Assembly (NCBI RefSeq): GCF_001879105.1
Contig: NZ_MLCF01000127.1
Location: forward strand, 1 to 64,000
DNA: 64,000 bases
Source: Mangrovactinospora gilvigrisea
GTDB taxonomy: Bacteria; Actinomycetota; Actinomycetes; Streptomycetales; Streptomycetaceae
Reading direction: 5' to 3'
In this document: in pieces, positions 16,422-25,111 of the stretch
Numbering within the stretch: position 1 is the first letter of the stretch
Layout: every line of letters starts with the position of its first letter
Notes under the pieces: generated by a model
What the model saw: the letters and a program-made list of their open reading frames with translations, nothing else
Told to the model about the DNA's origin: nothing
The model's database searches: none
Made by a program: the position numbers and the translations under genes

Positions 16422-17108
16422 TCAGGTGGCGCTGCGGTAGCGGCTCACGGCGAGCGCGGCGATCCAGGCGAAGGAGAGCACCACGGACGCGGTGAAGACG
16501 AGCGTCGCCCAGGAGGCGTGCGCGCCGGCGACGATGCACAGGAACCCGGCGAGGAACTGGATCCCGGTGAAGCGGGTGTACCCCGCCCAGCCCGGGGCCC
16601 CGCGGTTCTTGAAGTAGCGGGCCAGCACCAGGCATCCCGCGATCAGCGACAGGAAGCCCAGGCCGCCGAAGAGCAGGTGGAGCATGCCGTGCCAGCTCAC
16701 CGTGGTCGCGTCGGCCGGCGTGCCGGCCGGGAAGCCGAGCGCCGGGTCGGCGCGGAAGACGCCGGCCAGCATCATCCCCAGCCCGAAGCCGGAGACCAGT
16801 CGCGGCGCGACGCGCCGGGCCCGCCCGAGGTCGAGCGTGCGGCGCAGGCCGACCGCGAAGGCGATCGTCATGGCGCCGGTGAGGATCAGGTTGGTGCTCT
16901 GGATCCAGCCCGTCGGGCCGTTGGCGAGGGTGCTCCAGTCGTGCTTGGTGAAGTCGAACCCCTGGCGGAGCGCGCCCTGCAGCACGGAGGTGAGCACGTA
17001 CACCGGGCCGGCGATGACGCCGTAGCCGAGCAGGGAGCGGGTGACGCGGGACTCGGGGGAGCAGTCGGAGCGGGTGCGGGCGGCGGAGTCGGCGACGGTG
17101 CTCGACAT
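16422..17108 (-). CDS. DUF998 integral membrane protein
   Basis: A 228-residue protein with six predicted transmembrane helices and a polar N-terminus of about 25 residues. The loop after helix 1 contains RQGFDFTKHDWSTLANG, typical of DUF998. The function is unknown. It is divergent from the large SARP-hydrolase regulator with about 130 bp between the starts, which makes it a candidate target of that regulator. ATG at 17108 was chosen because upstream codons in the frame overlap the shared promoter region. Confidence 0.8.
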   Translation of the reverse strand: MSSTVADSAARTRSDCSPESRVTRSLLGYGVIAGPVYVLTSVLQGALRQGFDFTKHDWSTLANGPTGWIQSTNLILTGAMTIAFAVGLRRTLDLGRARRVAPRLVSGFGLGMMLAGVFRADPALGFPAGTPADATTVSWHGMLHLLFGGLGFLSLIAGCLVLARYFKNRGAPGWAGYTRFTGIQFLAGFLCIVAGAHASWATLVFTASVVLSFAWIAALAVSRYRSAT

Positions 17109-17161
17109 GGCGGCGGTTCCTTCCGGATCGGGCTGTACCTCGGACTTTCGGGTGTTCCTGC

Positions 17162-17172
17162 GTTCCGGGAAC
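17162..17172. promoter_or_regulatory. Short palindrome in the DUF998/regulator divergent promoter
   Basis: GTTCC-G-GGAAC is an 11-bp inverted repeat near the middle of the 130-bp region between the divergent starts at 17108 and 17239. It could be an operator, but short GC-rich palindromes arise often by chance in this genome. Confidence 0.25.
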
Positions 17173-17238
17173 CACTGTGGCCGCCACACCTTCAGAGACA
17201 CTTCCGGTGCGCTTACGGTCCTCCTCTACAGTGCGTAT

Positions 17239-20200
17239 GTGCTGCTCTTCGAGGTGCTGGGCCCGCTGGTGGTGCTGTCCGACCGGGGCGCGGACACGGG
17301 TGCGGACGGGCGCGGGGACAGGGGCGCGCGCGGAGGCGCGGACGGCGCCCGGGTGCGGGCGCCGATCCCCGACCGCCGGGTGCGCGCGCTCCTCGCCGAC
17401 CTGCTGGTCCACGACGGCCGGATGGTCCCCGCGGAGCGGCTCGTCGACGACCTGTGGGGGGAGCGGCTGCCCGCCAACCCGTCGGCCACCCTGCAGACCC
17501 GCGTCTCCCAGCTGCGGCGGGCGCTGGAGGAGGCCGAGCCCGGCGGGCGCGGGCTCGTCGTCACCCGCGCGCCCGGCTATCTGCTGCAGCTCGCGCCCGG
17601 ACGGCTGGACGCGGCGCGGTTCCGCGCCCTGGCGGCGGACGCCCGCCGGGAGGGGGACGCGCGCGTCCGGGCGGACCGCTACGGCGAGGCGCTGGCGCTC
17701 TGGCGCGGGCCGGCGTACGCGGAGTTCCGGGAGCTGCCGTGGGCGGAGGCGGCGGCCGTCCGGCTGGAGGAGGAGCGGCTGGCGGTGCTGGAGTCGCTCG
17801 CCGAGACCCGGCTGGAGCTGGGCGCGTACGACCAGGCGGCCGCCGAGCTGGCCGAGTTGACGACCCTGCATCCGCTGCGCGAGCGGCTGCGGGCGGCCCA
17901 GATGCAGGCGCTCTACGGCAGCGGGCGGCACACCGAGGCGCTCGACTCCTACCACGAGCTGCGCACCCGGCTCGCCGACGAGCTGGGGCTGGACCCGGGC
18001 CCCGAACTGGAGGCGCTGCACCGGGCGATGCTCGCCCGGGACCCGTCGCTGACTCCGGCGGCTCCGGCGGCTCCGGCGGTCCCGGCGGCTCCGGCGGTCC
18101 CGGAAGCCGTCCCGGAGGCCGCACCGGACGCCGTCCGGGATGCTCCGGACGCCTCCGTCCGGCCCACCAACCTCCCCGCCGCGCTCACCGAGCTGATCGG
18201 CCGTCGGGAGGCCGTCGCGGAGGCGTGCACCGCCCTGGCCCGCGACCGGCTGGTCACCCTCACCGGTCCCGGCGGGGTCGGCAAGACCTCGCTCGCCCTG
18301 GAGGTCGCCCGCGCCGCCGCCGACCGTCACCCGGACGGCGCCTGGCTGGTGGACCTCGCCGCGCTGCCCGCCCGCGCCCCCGCCGGGCAGGTGTCCGCGG
18401 CCGTCGACGAGGCGACCGGGGACGGCGGCATCCGGGGCCGGGAGCTGCTGCTGGTCCTCGACAACTGCGAGCACGTGGTCGACGCCGCCGCGGCCGTCGT
18501 CGCCGGGCTGCTGCGCGAGCGCGCCGCCGCCGGCCTGCGGGTCCTGGCCACCAGCCGGGAGCCGCTCGGCGTCCCCGGCGAGCGCACCCTCCAGGTGCCG
18601 CCGCTGGACCTGCCCGGCCCCGACGCACCGCCCGAGGACGCCGCCGCGGCATCGGCCGTCCGCCTCTTCGCCGCCCGCGCCGCCGACGCCGCGACCGGGT
18701 TCGTCCTCGACCCCGGCAACCTGCGCGAGGTGGTGGAGATCTGCCGCCGCCTGGACGGGCTGCCGCTGGCACTGGAGCTGGCCGCGACGCGGGTGCGCGC
18801 CCTCGGCGTCCACGACCTGGCCGCCCGCCTCGACGACCGGTTCCGGCTGCTGGCGACCCGTCAGCACACCCTGCGCGCCGTCATCGAGTGGAGCTGGGAG
18901 CTGCTCGGCCCGGCGGAGGGCGCGGTGCTGCGGCGCCTGGCGCTGCACGCCGCGCCCTGCACGCTGCAGGCCGCCGAGGCCGTCTGCAGCGGGGACGGAG
19001 GCGGGGACGGGGGCGGGGACGGCCGCGGCGCCGCCGACGGCGACGGCCTCGACGTCGACGTCCACGAGTTCGAGGTCGCCGACCTGCTGGCCCGGCTCGT
19101 CGACCGCTCGCTGGTGGTGCGCGTCGAGGGCAGCAGCGGATCGCGCTACCGGCTGCTGGAGACCGTCCGGGCGTTCTGCCTGGAGCGGCTGGAGGAGGCC
19201 GGCGAGCGGGAGGCGACGGGGGAGCGCTACGCCCGCTACTACGACGGGCTGGCGCAGCGCAGCGAGCCGCGGCTCTTCGGCTACGGCGAGATGTTCGCGC
19301 GGATGAGCGACGTCTACCTCTCCGGGACCGGCGCCGGCGCCGGCGGCAGCGGCAGCGGTCACCCGACCGCGACCGCGACCGCGGCCGCCCCGCCGGCGGC
19401 GTCACCGCAGCCCGTGGCCGCCGCCCGCTCCACCGTCTCCGCCGACGGCACCCGGATCGCCTACGAGCAGCACGGCGAAGGCGACGGCGGCGGCAGCGGC
19501 GACCGGCCGGTGGTGCTGCTGGTCGCCAACACCCTGGCGACCCGCGGTGCGCTGCGCCCGCTCGCCGCGAGCCTCGCCGCGGCCGGCTTCCGCGCGGTCG
19601 TCCACGACCGGCGCGGGCGCGGCGGCAGCGGCCCCGTCCCGATCGGCGCCACCCCGCCGGACGCGCTGCGGCGCGAGGTGGAGGACCTCGCCGCGGTGAT
19701 CGCGGCGACGGCCGGTCAGGCGCCGGACCGCGGGCCGGTCTTCGCCTTCGGCGTCACCACCGGCGGGGTGCTCGCCGCGGAGGCCGCCGCCCGCGGCATC
19801 GGCCTGGCCGCGGTGGCGATGGTGGAGCCGCCGATCATCCTGGACGGCAGCCGCACCCCGATGCCGGACGGCTTCCGCGAGCAGCTGGACGCGCTGATCG
19901 CGGCGGGCCGGCGCGGCGACGCGGTGGAGCGGTTCCTCAGCGAGGCGGTGCAGATGACGCCGGAGGTCATCGCCCCGCTGCGCAGCACGGACCGGTGGCG
20001 CGAGCTGGAGGCCGTCGCCCACACCATCGGCCACGACCTCGCCGTGATGAACGGCTGGGTGCTGCCGGGGCATTGGGCGGACCGGGTCGCCGTCCCGGTG
20101 CTGGTCCTGGAGGGCGGGGTGAGCATGGAGTGGCGGCGCGCCGGGGCGCGCGCCGTCGCGGAGCTGCTGCCGCACGGCCGGCTGCGCACCATGCGCGGCC

Positions 20201-20271
20201 AGCCGCACGACCCCGATCCGGAGGTGCTGACCCCGATCCTCACGGAGTTCTTCCGCGGCGTCACCCGTTGA
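17239..20271 (+). CDS. SARP-NB-ARC regulator fused to an alpha/beta-hydrolase-like domain
   Basis: A 1010-residue multidomain protein. Parts in order: an OmpR/SARP winged helix (about 1-115), a BTAD bacterial activation domain (about 120-270), a Pro/Ala linker, and an NB-ARC-type NTPase with Walker A GPGGVGKTS near 343 and Walker B LLVLDNCEHV near 408. A helical region follows up to about 690, and an alpha/beta-hydrolase-like domain fills about 730-1010. The hydrolase elbow reads GVTTGG, so the usual nucleophilic Ser is Thr. The GTG start was set by the SARP N-terminus LLFEVLGPL. It is divergent from the DUF998 gene. The domain may sense a ligand rather than catalyse, which is inference. Confidence 0.85.
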   Translation: MLLFEVLGPLVVLSDRGADTGADGRGDRGARGGADGARVRAPIPDRRVRALLADLLVHDGRMVPAERLVDDLWGERLPANPSATLQTRVSQLRRALEEAEPGGRGLVVTRAPGYLLQLAPGRLDAARFRALAADARREGDARVRADRYGEALALWRGPAYAEFRELPWAEAAAVRLEEERLAVLESLAETRLELGAYDQAAAELAELTTLHPLRERLRAAQMQALYGSGRHTEALDSYHELRTRLADELGLDPGPELEALHRAMLARDPSLTPAAPAAPAVPAAPAVPEAVPEAAPDAVRDAPDASVRPTNLPAALTELIGRREAVAEACTALARDRLVTLTGPGGVGKTSLALEVARAAADRHPDGAWLVDLAALPARAPAGQVSAAVDEATGDGGIRGRELLLVLDNCEHVVDAAAAVVAGLLRERAAAGLRVLATSREPLGVPGERTLQVPPLDLPGPDAPPEDAAAASAVRLFAARAADAATGFVLDPGNLREVVEICRRLDGLPLALELAATRVRALGVHDLAARLDDRFRLLATRQHTLRAVIEWSWELLGPAEGAVLRRLALHAAPCTLQAAEAVCSGDGGGDGGGDGRGAADGDGLDVDVHEFEVADLLARLVDRSLVVRVEGSSGSRYRLLETVRAFCLERLEEAGEREATGERYARYYDGLAQRSEPRLFGYGEMFARMSDVYLSGTGAGAGGSGSGHPTATATAAAPPAASPQPVAAARSTVSADGTRIAYEQHGEGDGGGSGDRPVVLLVANTLATRGALRPLAASLAAAGFRAVVHDRRGRGGSGPVPIGATPPDALRREVEDLAAVIAATAGQAPDRGPVFAFGVTTGGVLAAEAAARGIGLAAVAMVEPPIILDGSRTPMPDGFREQLDALIAAGRRGDAVERFLSEAVQMTPEVIAPLRSTDRWRELEAVAHTIGHDLAVMNGWVLPGHWADRVAVPVLVLEGGVSMEWRRAGARAVAELLPHGRLRTMRGQPHDPDPEVLTPILTEFFRGVTR

Positions 20272-20380
20272 ACCGTGCCGCGGAACCGCCGGGATACCCC
20301 GACTCGTCATGGTGGGGACAACCACGGGGCGACCCGTGGGTCACGGGGACATGCCACGGGGACACGGGGAGGCGACCGCG

Positions 20381-21289
20381 ATGAGTCAGCCATGGGGTCT
20401 GAGCGGACCGGAGTTCCTCGGCCTGTACGCGCCCGCCTTCGCGGCCGCCGCGATCGCGGCGGGCCTGCTGCGGCCGGTGCTGCGCCGCGGCCGGACGCCC
20501 GTGCCGCCGGCGGCGCTGGACCGCGACCCCTACACGGTGGCCGCGGTGCAGGAGGGCGCCGGCCGGGTGGTCGAGGTCGCGGTGGTGGCGATGGTCGACG
20601 CCCAGGTGCTGAGCGTCAGCCGGGACCGGAGGATCCGCCGGACCGGGGTGCCGCCGGAGGGGGACGCGGTGCAGCGGGCGGTCTTCTCCGCGGTGCCGGA
20701 GGACGGGACGACCACCCTGGCGTCGCTGACGTTCCGGGCGGCGGACACGGAGGCGGTGCGGCGGGTGACCGAGGCGGCGGCCAAGTCCGGCCTGCTGCTG
20801 GACGACGGGCAGCGCGCCCGGATCGGCGGCCTGCTGCTGATCCCCGGCGCGGTGCTGCTGGTCGGGGTGGTCCGGCTGCTCATCGGGATGTCCGCGCACC
20901 GGCCGGTGACCTTCCTGGTGCTGATGCTGATCGCCTCGGTGGTGGTGATGTTCGCGCTGGGCTCGTCGCGGCCGCGCCGCACCCGACGCGGCGACGAGTT
21001 CCTGGCGGCGAGCCGGAGCAGCCATGCGGCGGCGCCGCCGGCCGACCGGGGGTCCGTGACGGGCGGCGGACCGGGCTCGCCGACGGCGGCGCACGCCGCG
21101 CTGGGCGTGGCGCTGCTCGGCTCCGCCGCGCTCGCCGACGTCGAACTCCGGCATGCGCTGTGGGGCGCGCCCTCGGTGTCCTCCTCCGGGGGCGGCAGCA
21201 GCTGCGGCTCGTCCTCCTCCAGCTGCGGGGGCGGTTCCAGCTGCGGCGGGGGTTCGAGCTGCGGCGGCGGAGGCGGCTGCGGCGGATGA
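20381..21289 (+). CDS. TIGR04222-type membrane protein with Gly/Cys-rich tail
   Basis: A 302-residue protein with an N-terminal hydrophobic segment (about 10-28), a soluble middle and two further hydrophobic segments around 150-190. The extreme C-terminus is a low-complexity Ser/Gly/Cys repeat ending GGGGGCGG. This tail and layout are typical of TIGR04222-type actinobacterial membrane proteins, whose function is unknown. ATG at 20381 has GGGGAGG upstream. It follows the large regulator by about 110 bp on the same strand. Confidence 0.75.
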   Translation: MSQPWGLSGPEFLGLYAPAFAAAAIAAGLLRPVLRRGRTPVPPAALDRDPYTVAAVQEGAGRVVEVAVVAMVDAQVLSVSRDRRIRRTGVPPEGDAVQRAVFSAVPEDGTTTLASLTFRAADTEAVRRVTEAAAKSGLLLDDGQRARIGGLLLIPGAVLLVGVVRLLIGMSAHRPVTFLVLMLIASVVVMFALGSSRPRRTRRGDEFLAASRSSHAAAPPADRGSVTGGGPGSPTAAHAALGVALLGSAALADVELRHALWGAPSVSSSGGGSSCGSSSSSCGGGSSCGGGSSCGGGGGCGG

Positions 21290-21296
21290 CGCCCCG

Positions 21297-21716
21297 TCAG
21301 CCCGCGGCGTCCGGCCCCGCCGCGGGCTCCGGCGCGGGCTGGTGGCAGACCGCCTCGACGTTGTTGCCGTCCGGGTCGCGGACGAACGCGCCGTAGTAGT
21401 CCGGGTGGTACTCGGGGTGCAGCGCCGGCGCGTGCAGCGACTCCGCGCCCATGGCGAGCGCCGCCGCGTGGAAGGCGCGGACGGCGGCGCGGTCCGGGGC
21501 GGTGAAGGCGAGGTGCGTCTCGCGTCCCTCGTGGCCCGCGTCCGCGTCGCCGACCGGCCCGATCCACAGCGCGTAGTGCCCGCGGCCGAACGCGATCACC
21601 TCCCCGAAGTCGAGGACGCGGCCCGCGCCCAGCGGGGCGAGGACCGCGTCGTAGAAGGCCGCGGAGGCGGCGACGTCCGCGCACTGGAGGGCGATGTGGT
21701 CGAGGAGCTCGGGCAT
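21297..21716 (-). CDS. VOC (glyoxalase/bleomycin-resistance fold) protein
   Basis: A 139-residue vicinal-oxygen-chelate protein: LLDHIALQCADVAASAAFY at the N-terminus, a central THLAFTAPDRAAV, and the C-terminal YYGAFVRDPDGNNVEAVCH typical of this family. Metal-ligand candidates are the His of DHIAL and the Glu of NNVEAV. It converges with the preceding membrane protein gene, with only about 7 bp between stops. The substrate is unknown. Confidence 0.85.
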   Translation of the reverse strand: MPELLDHIALQCADVAASAAFYDAVLAPLGAGRVLDFGEVIAFGRGHYALWIGPVGDADAGHEGRETHLAFTAPDRAAVRAFHAAALAMGAESLHAPALHPEYHPDYYGAFVRDPDGNNVEAVCHQPAPEPAAGPDAAG

Positions 21717-21901
21717 GCGGCCACCCTGCCAGGCCCGGCCGACAACGACCGGCGTTCATCGGGGGATCGATGCCGTCCGGTGCCGCCGTTGGGCCACTCG
21801 GGTGACGGTGCGCAACGCCGGGCGCCCGCGGGCAGTTGGGACGTGCGGGGCTCCCTGCCCCCTTGCCGACGATCCTTGTGCACATGTCCCGGGAGGAACC
21901 C

Positions 21902-22411
21902 ATGGAACGCATCCCCGTCGTGCGGTCGCTGGCGGCGCTCGCCGCCACCGGAACCGCGCTGCTCGCCGGTGCCGGAGCGGCCCACGCCGATTCAGGGGCT
22001 TCCGGGTCGGCCTCCGGCTCCCCGGGCCTCGGCTCCGGCAACAGCGTGCAGGTGCCGGTGAACGTGCCGGTCAACGCCTGCGGCAACACCGTCAATGTGA
22101 TCGGCCTGCTCAACCCCACCTTCGGCAACTCGTGCAGCAACGGGACCCCGTCGGCGGCGCCCGCCGCGCCCCGTCCGGCCGCCGCGGCCCCGAAGCCGGC
22201 CGCACCGCCCGCGCGGCATGTCGTCGCCCCGCCCCCGCCGCCGGCCGGCCACGCGGGCCGCGATGCCGTTCCCGCCGCCCCGGCGCACCGGTCGCTCGCC
22301 ACCACCGGCGGCGGCCTCACCCCGCTGGAGGTGCTGCTGCCCACCGGCGCCGCGGCGCTGCTCGGCGGCGCGGTGCTGATGCGCCGCTCCGCCCTCGCCC
22401 GCCGCCGCTAG
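21902..22411 (+). CDS. Single-domain chaplin with LPXTG-like sorting signal
   Basis: A 169-residue secreted protein. A signal peptide ends near AAHADS (about residue 29). One chaplin domain (about 43-80) carries the family pattern GSGNSVQVPVNVPVNACGN, with a second Cys after FGNS. A Pro/Ala spacer leads to a sortase signal LATTG (about 140), a hydrophobic helix and a basic RRSALARRR end. Chaplins assemble amyloid-like layers on aerial hyphae; long chaplins normally carry two such domains before the anchor. ATG at 21902 has GGGAGGA upstream. Confidence 0.85.
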   Translation: MERIPVVRSLAALAATGTALLAGAGAAHADSGASGSASGSPGLGSGNSVQVPVNVPVNACGNTVNVIGLLNPTFGNSCSNGTPSAAPAAPRPAAAAPKPAAPPARHVVAPPPPPAGHAGRDAVPAAPAHRSLATTGGGLTPLEVLLPTGAAALLGGAVLMRRSALARRR

Positions 22412-22463
22412 CACCGGGCCACGGAACCGCACCACCGAACCGCGCCACGGAACCGCACCACCG

Positions 22464-23234
22464 TCAGTGCCGCCCCTGCAGCCGGGCGGCCTCGGCGCGG
22501 ATGCGGGGCATCGCGTCGTAGAGATTGCGCCCCGGGCAGTACGTCTCGTAGGTGTCCCGGTGGCCGAGGATGGCCGGCAGGTCGACGGTCCGCCCGGACG
22601 GGTAGCGGCTGTGGTCGTCCGTCGAGGTGATCCGGGTGGTGCCGCGCGGGTCGACGCCCTCCAGCCCCAGCTTCCACGCCGCGAGCGCGGCGATGGCGCG
22701 CCCCATCGCGGCCGGGACCCGGCAGCTCGGCCCGTAGGAGCCGATCGCGGCGACCCCGGCCGTGCCCACGTTGAAGCCGTCGGCGTGCGCGCCGATCACC
22801 GCGCGCGTGATGCCGCCCGCGCGCCCCTCGTAGATCGTGCCGAACCGGTCGACCATGAAGTTGTAGCCCAGGTCGCCCCAGCCGCGGCGCCGCACATGGT
22901 CGACGTAGAGGGAGCGGATCATCTCCGGGACCTCGTCGGCCCGGTACCCGTTGCCGCTGTTGGTGTGGTGCAGCACCATCGCCGTGACGGCCGGCGCGTA
23001 GTGCGCGGAGGGGTCGCGCAGCCGCTCGTCCGCGCCCCACTCCGCGCGGGTGACGACCCGGGGGCGCGGCGCCGCGAACGGGGAGCGCGCGGCCACCGGA
23101 TGCGCCTGGGCCAGCGCGGCCGAGGCGCGCGGGGGATGCCGCTGCAGCAGCCCGGGGGCGCCGGCGGCGACGGCGGAGAGGGCGCCGGCCGTGCCGACGC
23201 CGAGGGCGGCGGTGATTGCGGTGCGTCGCCGCAT
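22464..23234 (-). CDS. PGRP-type N-acetylmuramoyl-L-alanine amidase, secreted
   Basis: A 256-residue secreted amidase of the peptidoglycan-recognition-protein/amidase-2 family. The N-terminus (MRRRTAITAALGVG) is Tat-like. The catalytic domain starts at RAEWGADERLRDPS; zinc-ligand candidates are the His pair in LHHTNSG and residues in the late HRDTYETYCPG. It would cleave the bond between MurNAc and L-Ala in peptidoglycan outside the cell. ATG at 23234 was chosen to begin the Tat motif; the frame extends 13 codons further upstream. Confidence 0.85.
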   Translation of the reverse strand: MRRRTAITAALGVGTAGALSAVAAGAPGLLQRHPPRASAALAQAHPVAARSPFAAPRPRVVTRAEWGADERLRDPSAHYAPAVTAMVLHHTNSGNGYRADEVPEMIRSLYVDHVRRRGWGDLGYNFMVDRFGTIYEGRAGGITRAVIGAHADGFNVGTAGVAAIGSYGPSCRVPAAMGRAIAALAAWKLGLEGVDPRGTTRITSTDDHSRYPSGRTVDLPAILGHRDTYETYCPGRNLYDAMPRIRAEAARLQGRH

Positions 23235-23273
23235 GCGGTCCTCCGCGGGGTAGGGAGTGGGACCGCGATCCAT

Positions 23274-23642
23274 CTAACGAGGCGTCAGCGGACGCTGCAT
23301 CAGGTGATCACCCCTTTGGGGATCGGACGGGGCAGCGGGCGGGGCAGCGGCCCCGCTGGGCGAGACGGAGCGGGACGGCGCCGGCGAGGCGTGCGAGGCG
23401 TGTGCGGCGTCGGAGTCGTGTGCGGCGTGGTGCGGGTGGTGCGGGTGGTGGCGGACCGGCCCGGCCCAGGGGCAGGGGTGCATCCAACCGGGGCACCAGG
23501 CCCGCGCCGGCGGCCCGGCGGGCAGCGCGACGGCCGCGGTCGGGAAGAGGGCCAGCGCCAGCAGCGGGGTGACGGCGCGTCGGGACAGGCGGCCCAGGCG
23601 GGGCAGCCGGCGGAGGCGGGACGGGCGAGGGGGGAGGTGCAT
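23274..23642 (-). CDS. Small secreted His-rich protein (hypothetical)
   Basis: A 122-residue open frame with an Arg-rich n-region, a hydrophobic core (AVTPLLALALFPTAAVAL) and a likely cleavage site near residue 45. The mature part has two Cys, then a His-rich run (HHPHHPHHAAHDSDAAHASH), then a Pro/Ala/Ser tail. No family is recognised. The ribosome site is weak, so the gene is plausible rather than sure. It lies just upstream of the amidase gene on the same strand. Confidence 0.4.
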   Translation of the reverse strand: MHLPPRPSRLRRLPRLGRLSRRAVTPLLALALFPTAAVALPAGPPARAWCPGWMHPCPWAGPVRHHPHHPHHAAHDSDAAHASHASPAPSRSVSPSGAAAPPAAPSDPQRGDHLMQRPLTPR

Positions 23643-23855
23643 TGGCTCGGTCTATCGCGCGCCCGCCCGGGCGCGGGGGAGCTTCGCGGGCGGGTGCACC
23701 CGAACGTGGGAAGGACCCGTCACCCGCGAGGGGGCGGCGGGCGCCGCGCGTGAGACTGATCACCGTTGCCGCGCGCAGCCCCCCACGGGGAAGATCCGCC
23801 TCCCGCGGTGTGGTTCTCTGGTGGTCCCCCCACCTGCAGTTCGGAGAGTTCTCGC

Positions 23856-25091
23856 ATGCCCGTGGCGCTCGTCGCCCTCGCCGTCGTCGCCTTCGCGATC
23901 GGCACCACCGAGTTCGCCGCGATGGGCCTGCTGCCGCAGATCGCCGACGGCATGGCGGTGTCGATCCCGCGGGCCGGCTGGCTGATCTCGGCCTATGCGC
24001 TCGGCGTCGTCCTCGGCGCGCCGCTGCTGAGCGCGCTGGCCGCGCGCCTGCACCGGGTGCCGCGCAAGCAGATCCTGATGGGCTTCGCCGGGCTCTTCGC
24101 GCTCGGCAACCTGCTCTGCGCGGTCGCCCCGAGCTTCTGGTTCCTCGCCGGCGCCCGGGTGATCGCCGGGCTGCCGCACGGCGCGTTCTTCGGCGCCGGG
24201 GCGGTGGCCGCCGCCGAGCTGGCGCCGCGTCATCTGCGGGCCCGCGCGGTGTCGGTGATGTTCGCCGGGCTGACCATCGCCAACATCGTGGGCGTCCCGG
24301 CGGCCACCCTGCTCGGCCAGCACCTGGGCTGGCGGGCGACGATGCTGGTCGTGGTGGGGATCGCGGTGCTCGGCCTGGTGCTGATCGGCCGGCTGGTGCC
24401 GCAGCTGTCCTCGGACGCCCGGCCGGGGCTGCGGCAGGAGCTGGGCGCGTTCCGCAGCGGGCAGCTGTGGCTGGCACTGGCGACCGTGGTCTTCGGCTGC
24501 GGCGGGTTCTTCGCCTGCTACTCCTACATCGCGCCGATGATGACGGACGTGGCGCACTTCGCGGACGGCACGGTGACGCTGATCCTGGCGCTCTTCGGGG
24601 TCGGCATGACGCTGGGCAACGTGGTCGGCGGCTGGGCGGCGGACCGGGCGCTGCGGCCCAGCATGTGCGCGGCGTTCCTGCTGGTCGCGGTGGTTCTCGT
24701 CGCCTTCGCCTGGACGGCGCACGTCAAGTGGGCGGCGGCGGTGACGGTGCTGGTCATCGGGTTCGCCGGCTTCGCGATCGTGCCGACCGCGCAGACCCTG
24801 GTGATGGAGAAGGCGCGGCAGGCGCCGACGCTGGCCTCGGCGACCGTCCAGGCGGCCTTCAACCTGGCGAACGCGGGCGGCGCGTACCTGGGCGGGGCCG
24901 CGATCGCCGCCGGGTTCGGGCTGACGTCGCCGAACCTGGTGGGGGCCGGGCTGGCGTTCGCCGGGTTCGGCATCGCCTCGGTGGCCTGGAGGCTGGAGCG
25001 GCGCGCCCCGCGGGCATCCAGGGTGGTTGCCGGCGGGGGGCCGGTTGCGGAGCAGGACGGGCCGCGGCTGCGTTCCGGCCACCCGTCCTGA
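23856..25091 (+). CDS. MFS transporter, DHA1/AraJ-like sugar or drug efflux
   Basis: A 411-residue 12-helix MFS protein. The N-terminus ALAVVAFAIGTTEFAAMGLLP is characteristic of AraJ/YdhP-type DHA1 transporters, and the loop 2-3 region reads LAARLHRVPRKQI. These proteins export sugars, purine nucleosides or drugs. ATG at 23856 has TCGGAGAG upstream. It converges with uxaC with about 20 bp between stops, so the link to uronate metabolism is only positional. Confidence 0.82.
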   Translation: MPVALVALAVVAFAIGTTEFAAMGLLPQIADGMAVSIPRAGWLISAYALGVVLGAPLLSALAARLHRVPRKQILMGFAGLFALGNLLCAVAPSFWFLAGARVIAGLPHGAFFGAGAVAAAELAPRHLRARAVSVMFAGLTIANIVGVPAATLLGQHLGWRATMLVVVGIAVLGLVLIGRLVPQLSSDARPGLRQELGAFRSGQLWLALATVVFGCGGFFACYSYIAPMMTDVAHFADGTVTLILALFGVGMTLGNVVGGWAADRALRPSMCAAFLLVAVVLVAFAWTAHVKWAAAVTVLVIGFAGFAIVPTAQTLVMEKARQAPTLASATVQAAFNLANAGGAYLGGAAIAAGFGLTSPNLVGAGLAFAGFGIASVAWRLERRAPRASRVVAGGGPVAEQDGPRLRSGHPS

Positions 25092-25111
25092 ACCGCTTCT
25101 GAAGTGGCAGG

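Noticed and set aside
17121-17207. Repeated TTCCGG elements as SARP binding repeats
   Set aside because: The spacings (42 and 39 bp) are not the 11- or 22-bp periodicity expected for SARP sites.
15982-19362. Long minus-strand open frame running from the YCII gene across the regulator gene
   Set aside because: Only the YCII part at 15982-16338 is a real gene; the rest is the antisense shadow of the SARP-type regulator, with Arg/Pro/His-rich nonsense sequence.
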